A DNA stretch of 64,000 nt from Archangiaceae bacterium (GTDB lineage: Bacteria; Myxococcota; Myxococcia; Myxococcales; Myxococcaceae). The stretch lies in NCBI GenBank assembly GCA_016714225.1, contig JADJNS010000048.1, forward strand, positions 117,751-181,750, given 5' to 3'. A model generated the notes under the pieces. The model had not been told where the DNA came from, ran no database searches, and worked only from the letters and a program-made list of their open reading frames with translations. The position numbers and the translations under genes were made by a program. Within the stretch, counting starts at the first letter, position 1; every line of letters starts with the position of its first letter. Positions 60,264-64,000 of the stretch are shown here, piece by piece.

Positions 60264-61073
60264 GTGCGGCACCTGTCGAGCGCAGTGGTGGGAGTGATGC
60301 TGGTGGCCTGTGGCGGAGCCGCAATGCATGGAAATGCGGGCGGTTCAGGCAGCGGCGACCCGGCCAACGCCGGCGGCGCAGGAGGAGGAGCCAGCGGTCA
60401 CGCCGGCGGCTCGGCAGGCTCGGGATTCGGCGGCGGAGCTCACGGCGACGCGTACCCGCGGTGTGACGTCGCAGACGACTGTCCCAACTGGTTCTGCAAC
60501 TGCAAGGTCGGCCCCCCGGTGAACACCCGCCACTGCACCAACCACGTCTGTGAAGACGCGGCGCAGGCGTGCCCGGCTTCGTGCGCGGCGTTCTCGACGT
60601 GCTGGCTGGGCACGGCCGGAGGCGGCTTCACCCAGGGCAGCAACGCGGGGCCCTCGACCTGCGCTTCAGGCACCGGCGGTGGCAGCGGGTCGTCGTGCAC
60701 GCAAAATGACCTCGGCGAGGCCTGCAAGACCAACTCGGAGTGTCAGTCGGGGCTGTGCTTCGGCGCGTCGCCGTCGTTCATGTGCACCAAGGGGTGCACG
60801 CAGGCGAACGACTGCCCGTACAACTGGAAGTGCGTACCGACCTCGGCGGGGGGCAGCGTCTGCATGAGCGGCGTGAGCGGCAGCGCCACCGCGTCGACCT
60901 CGCACACGTGCAGCGTGGCCAGCTACCCCGACGTGGGCGCGCCGTGCACGTCGAGCTGCGCGTCGGGCTTCTGCACCGGCAACGCCTGCACGCGGCGCTG
61001 CGACGTGAGCTCTGACTGCCCCGCCCCGTGGCGCTGCATCGAAGGCACGTCGTTCAAGTTCTGCGCGCCGTGA
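60264..61073 (+). CDS. Cys-rich lipoprotein
   Basis: 269 residues from GTG 60264, GGAGG 7-11 bp upstream; signal VRHLSSAVVGVMLVAC. A Gly/Ser/Ala linker (residues 20-60) leads to Cys-rich repeats of the type CDVADDCPNWFCNC, GEACKTNSECQSGLCFG, KGCTQANDCPYNWKCVP and RRCDVSSDCPAPWRCIEG. Such CxxxxDC-W-C modules (Dickkopf/EB-like) recur in secreted myxobacterial proteins of unknown role. Probably disulfide-stabilised and displayed outside the cell. Confidence 0.78.
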   Translation: MRHLSSAVVGVMLVACGGAAMHGNAGGSGSGDPANAGGAGGGASGHAGGSAGSGFGGGAHGDAYPRCDVADDCPNWFCNCKVGPPVNTRHCTNHVCEDAAQACPASCAAFSTCWLGTAGGGFTQGSNAGPSTCASGTGGGSGSSCTQNDLGEACKTNSECQSGLCFGASPSFMCTKGCTQANDCPYNWKCVPTSAGGSVCMSGVSGSATASTSHTCSVASYPDVGAPCTSSCASGFCTGNACTRRCDVSSDCPAPWRCIEGTSFKFCAP

Positions 61074-61090
61074 AAGCAAGCTCACACCGC

Positions 61091-62284
61091 TCACACCGCG
61101 CGCAGGGTCAGCTCGGTAATCTCGCTCGAGGGCCCCACGCGAAACGGCGGGCCCCAGTACCCGGTGCCGCGAGACGTGTAGACCGGCACGCCCCAGAGCT
61201 TGTGAAACCCGGCGATGACCGGCTGCTGCAGGCGCACCAGAAACATGAACGGGAAAATCTGGCCACCGTGGGTGTGGCCCGACAGCATCAGCTGCACCTT
61301 CTGATTCTGGGCGCGCTTGGCGAACAGCGGCTGGTGCGCGAGCAGCACCCTCGGCGCGTCGTCGGGAGCGCCGGCGAAGGCCGCCTCGACGTTGGGCGCA
61401 TGCGTGGGAGAGAACCGCGCGCCCTCGACGTCGGGCACGCCGCCGACCGCGAGCTTCGCGCCATCGCGCTCGATGACGCGGTGCTCGTTGTGCAGCGGGG
61501 TCAGCCCCAGGCGCTGCATCTCGGCGACCCACGCGGCAGCGCCATGGTAGTACTCGTGGTTTCCGGTCACGTAGAACTTGCCGAGCTTCGCCTTGAGCTC
61601 ACCGAAGCCGGCGACCTCTTCACGGAGCTTGAGCACCGAGCCCTCGACGGCGTCTCCGGTGATGGCGATGAGGTCGGGGTCGAGGGCGTTCACCTGCGCG
61701 ACCACGCGGCGCAAGAAGCGGCGGTCGAGGGTCTCTCCGATGTGAATGTCCGAGAGCTGGACGATCTTGAGGCCGTCGAGCGCACGCCCGAGGCCCTCGA
61801 TGGGCACGGTGATGCGCTCGATGCTCGGAGTGCGGCGCGCGACGAAGAAGCCCCAGGCGAGGGTGGGCCCGACCAGCAGCGCGATCAGCAGCGCCTGGGT
61901 GCGCCCCCACTCGGGGCCGTGCGGCGCGACCTTGCCGGCGAGAAAGAAGGCGAGGTCGGTGGCGGCGCTGGTGCTGAGCAGCAGCGCGAACATGCCCATC
62001 CACAAGAAGCCGACCCACTGCACGACGCGGGCGACGGGGCGCGGCAGCAGGCGCCCGCCGAGGAAGCCGAGCAGAATGCTGGCGAAGCCGGCCCACAGCG
62101 CCGCCCACGCGATGGGCACCACCGCCACCGGCCACTGCGCGTCGCGAATGATGCGCAGCCCGATGTACCAGTGCGCGGCGACCACCACCGACGAGACGAC
62201 CACCAGCAGCGTGATGCCGCGAATGAAGAGTACGACGGGGACCTCGCCGACCTTCGCCGGCCGATCGGTTCTGTCTTCGGACAT
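61091..62284 (-). CDS. Membrane-bound metallophosphoesterase
   Basis: 397 residues. Four or five N-terminal membrane segments (FIRGITLLVVVSSVVVAAHW, AVVPIAWAALWAGFASILLG, LLIALLVGPTLAWGFFVARR) precede a calcineurin-like domain from about residue 165: IVQLSDIHIGETLDRRFLRR, IAITGDAVEG, YVTGNHEYYHGA, LLAHQPLF and LSGHTHGGQIFPF. This is the YkoQ/YaeI-like architecture; related enzymes act on UDP-diacylglucosamine (LpxG/LpxH type), so a lipid substrate is plausible. Independent of its neighbours. Confidence 0.87.
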   Translation of the reverse strand: MSEDRTDRPAKVGEVPVVLFIRGITLLVVVSSVVVAAHWYIGLRIIRDAQWPVAVVPIAWAALWAGFASILLGFLGGRLLPRPVARVVQWVGFLWMGMFALLLSTSAATDLAFFLAGKVAPHGPEWGRTQALLIALLVGPTLAWGFFVARRTPSIERITVPIEGLGRALDGLKIVQLSDIHIGETLDRRFLRRVVAQVNALDPDLIAITGDAVEGSVLKLREEVAGFGELKAKLGKFYVTGNHEYYHGAAAWVAEMQRLGLTPLHNEHRVIERDGAKLAVGGVPDVEGARFSPTHAPNVEAAFAGAPDDAPRVLLAHQPLFAKRAQNQKVQLMLSGHTHGGQIFPFMFLVRLQQPVIAGFHKLWGVPVYTSRGTGYWGPPFRVGPSSEITELTLRAV

Positions 62285-62340
62285 TGGGGGAGACTCGACA
62301 GGTTAACGGCTCCCCGACCGCCGTGCATCCCGAGCAGGGC

Positions 62341-63075
62341 TCAGTCGCACTTCGCTTCTTGCACTGCGCGGCCCTTGCCGGGCAGCACGGCGAGCTCGCC
62401 GGTGCCGCCGAACTCGTAGCCCAGGTACTTCGGCTTGCTCTTGCAGATTTCGGCCTTCGAGAAGCTCTTCTTCACCTTGGGGCCGGTGAGGCCCTTCACC
62501 ACGTGCGTCGGGGTGGTCGCCTGTTTCACCTCGGCCGCCGTCTCTCCGGTGAAGAACCGCAGCTCGAGCTCGGCGCCCTGCTTGGCGCACTCGTACCACT
62601 TGGGGTCGAACGTGGCGTCGATGGTGTAGCTGCCCTTGGGCGACAGGTTCCCGCCGGTGTGCAGCGCGAGCATGTTGTCGTCGCCCGACCACTGGCACTT
62701 CGCGCAGAACTTCTCGACGATGGTCGAGCTCCAGGCGAGCTTCTCCATCTCGCCGGTGCCCTCGAGCCGCGCCTGCACCTGCTTCGCGCCCGGCGTCTTG
62801 CAGATGACGTCGTCTTGCAGCGACTCGCGGGTGCCGTAGCTGGTGATGGCCTTGGGCGGCTGGGTCTCGAAGTTGCCGCCCGCGCCCACCGACCAGGTGA
62901 GCTCGAGCTTGCCCCCCGACTTCTTCGCGCAGCGAAACCACTCGGGGTCGGCGCGCAGGGTGAACTCGACCCCACCCAAGATGTTGTCTTCAATCTTCTG
63001 CGGCTCCTTCGGCTCTTTGTAGGTGCAGGCAGCGGGTGCGGCAGAGACCACCAGCGTCAGCGCGAGCGTGAGCAT
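62341..63075 (-). CDS. Secreted protein with internally duplicated domain, function unknown
   Basis: 244 residues, signal MLTLALTLVVSAAPAAC. Two related halves of about 105 residues are visible: FTLRADPEWFRCAKKSGGKL in the first and DATFDPKWYECAKQGAELEL in the second, each followed by a later VICKTPG/EICKSKPK Cys motif and a GTGE element (LEGTGEME, FGGTGELA). An internal tandem duplication of an all-beta, two-Cys module is the simplest reading. I do not recognise the family. Confidence 0.72.
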   Translation of the reverse strand: MLTLALTLVVSAAPAACTYKEPKEPQKIEDNILGGVEFTLRADPEWFRCAKKSGGKLELTWSVGAGGNFETQPPKAITSYGTRESLQDDVICKTPGAKQVQARLEGTGEMEKLAWSSTIVEKFCAKCQWSGDDNMLALHTGGNLSPKGSYTIDATFDPKWYECAKQGAELELRFFTGETAAEVKQATTPTHVVKGLTGPKVKKSFSKAEICKSKPKYLGYEFGGTGELAVLPGKGRAVQEAKCD

Positions 63076-63120
63076 GGCGCACCATACGACGCGCGCGCCG
63101 CACGGTAAGCTCTCGCGCGA

Positions 63121-64000
63121 TGGAAGCCACCCGCTCTGGGCCAGTCACGCAGCCGGGCGGCGCCGCCTGCGTGGTCTGCGGTGAAGCCCTCGACGGCGCC
63201 CGCTGCGGTCACTGCGGCGTGGCGCCGGCGCCAGGCGGCTGGCGCATCGTGAAGCAGCTCGCGAAGGGGCCGCACAGCCGCGTGTTCCTCGCCGAGAAGA
63301 GCGGTCAGCAGGTCGCGCTCAAAGAGCTGCTCTTCGCGCTGGTGCCCGACGACGCCCAGCCTCGAGGGGCTGGCCGAGGGCCCGCGCAGGCCCGCCTGCT
63401 CGCGCAGCTGAAGCACCCGTCGACTCCCCGCCTGGTCGAGAGCTTTCGCGAAGGCGTCGGAGTGCACACCCGCCTCTACCTCGCACAGCAGTTCGTGCAC
63501 GGCCGCTCGCTGCTCGAGCAGATGCAGACCCACCGCTTCGACGAGGCCGAAGCGAAGCAGCTCGCGCGCGAGCTGCTCACGGTGCTCGAGTACCTGCACG
63601 GGCTCTCACCGCGCGTCATTCACCGCGACCTGAAGCCGGCCAACGTGATGCGCCGCGACGACGCGTCCGCGCGCTGGTCGACTCTCGGCGCGCGCGCGAC
63701 CTGGTGCGGCGTGGCGGGTCACCACGGCGCCACCCTGGTCGGCACCTTCGGGTACATGCCGCCCGAGCAGCTCGGCGGCACGGTCGACGTCACCTCTGAC
63801 CTCTATGCGCTCGGGGCGACGCTCATTCACCTGCTCAGCCGGCGCAGCCCCGAAGAGTTTCTCAAGCCCGGCATGGAGCTCCAGTTCGCCGACGACATCA
63901 ACGTCTCCGACGGCCTGCGCAGGTGGCCTCCACCACCCCGGTGCGCCGCGAGCGGTCGGAGCGGTTCGGGTCGGCGCGCCAGGCCGCGCGAGGCGCTCGA
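63121..64000 (+). pseudogene. Zn-ribbon Ser/Thr kinase, partial at window edge and with several frame disturbances
   Basis: ATG 63121 opens a zinc ribbon (CVVCGEAL, CGHCGVAP), then a kinase domain: LAKGPHSRVFLAEKSGQQVALKE, LEYLHGLSPRVIHRDLKPAN, LVGTFGYMPPEQ. In three places the sequence is sensible only in another frame: near 63360-63395 (expected LEGLA..ARLLAQL), at the DFG region near 63670-63710 (LVD is one frame off and DFG is lost), and from about 63925 (expected ASTT..RRERSERFGSARQ). Compensating indels keep the main frame open. Either a decaying gene or poor consensus, for example near a contig end. Confidence 0.7.

Overview
The window looks like a chromosomal segment of a high-GC member of the Myxococcota (former myxobacterial Deltaproteobacteria). 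Supporting signs are two proteins with MYXO-CTERM-like tails (Cys motif, one membrane segment, Arg cluster), four Hanks-type Ser/Thr kinases, many secreted lipoproteins with LamG, F5/8C, NHL, VCBS, CHAP or MopE-like metal-binding motifs, and almost exclusively G/C-ending codons. No rRNA, tRNA, transposase, phage gene or CRISPR array was seen.

Layout. 0-9.8 kb: a partial PEGA-type kinase, three secreted adhesin-like proteins, an esterase whose halves appear in permuted order, and a CapA-like protein. 9.8-16.8 kb: PAS histidine kinase, frameshifted kinase, DUF3105-like lipoprotein, phosphoesterase, alpha/beta hydrolase, and an unusual PqqD-like/TPR/barrel-sandwich membrane protein. 16.8-24.2 kb: SGNH plus MBOAT O-acetylation pair, a second kinase of the same architecture, a DegT-like aminotransferase with a PlsC-like protein, and a Sel1-like lipoprotein. 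24.2-33.1 kb: a metalloprotease-like lipoprotein with an in-frame amber codon, small lipoproteins, and a tightly overlapping operon for a CHAP/MYXO-CTERM protein and two TIG-VCBS proteins. 33.1-38.1 kb: TetR regulator divergent from a four-gene TolC/DevBCA-type tripartite exporter.

38.1-45.7 kb is the highlight: a complete histidine operon, hisG-hisDC-(short ORF and hairpin)-hisH-hisA-hisB-hisF-hisNIE. It has two gene fusions, every junction overlaps or abuts, and it is preceded by what reads as a classical attenuator: a 20-residue leader peptide with six His codons, an antiterminator arm and an intrinsic terminator. With the long-form HisG and a HisN-type phosphatase, all ten pathway steps are covered in seven ORFs.

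45.7-64 kb: repeats, an outer-membrane barrel protein, PpiC/SurA chaperones (including surA-pdxA synteny), a frameshifted GH5 glycosidase, homoserine dehydrogenase with a trans-sulfuration enzyme, an ABC exporter, a rhodanese, a Crp/Fnr regulator next to an adenosylhomocysteinase-like protein, a Cys-rich lipoprotein, a membrane phosphoesterase, and a Zn-ribbon kinase at the right edge whose reading frame is disturbed in several places.

Coding quality: three genes are broken by single frameshifts (about 12.36, 30.28 and 50.43 kb), one carries an amber codon (24.32 kb) and the right-edge kinase carries several indels. Whether these are consensus errors or real decay cannot be decided from the sequence. 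GAA, AAA and CAA are preferred over GAG, AAG and CAG directly before a GA-starting codon, which removes AGGA/GGAG strings inside genes; several exceptions fall exactly at ribosome binding sites of the next gene.
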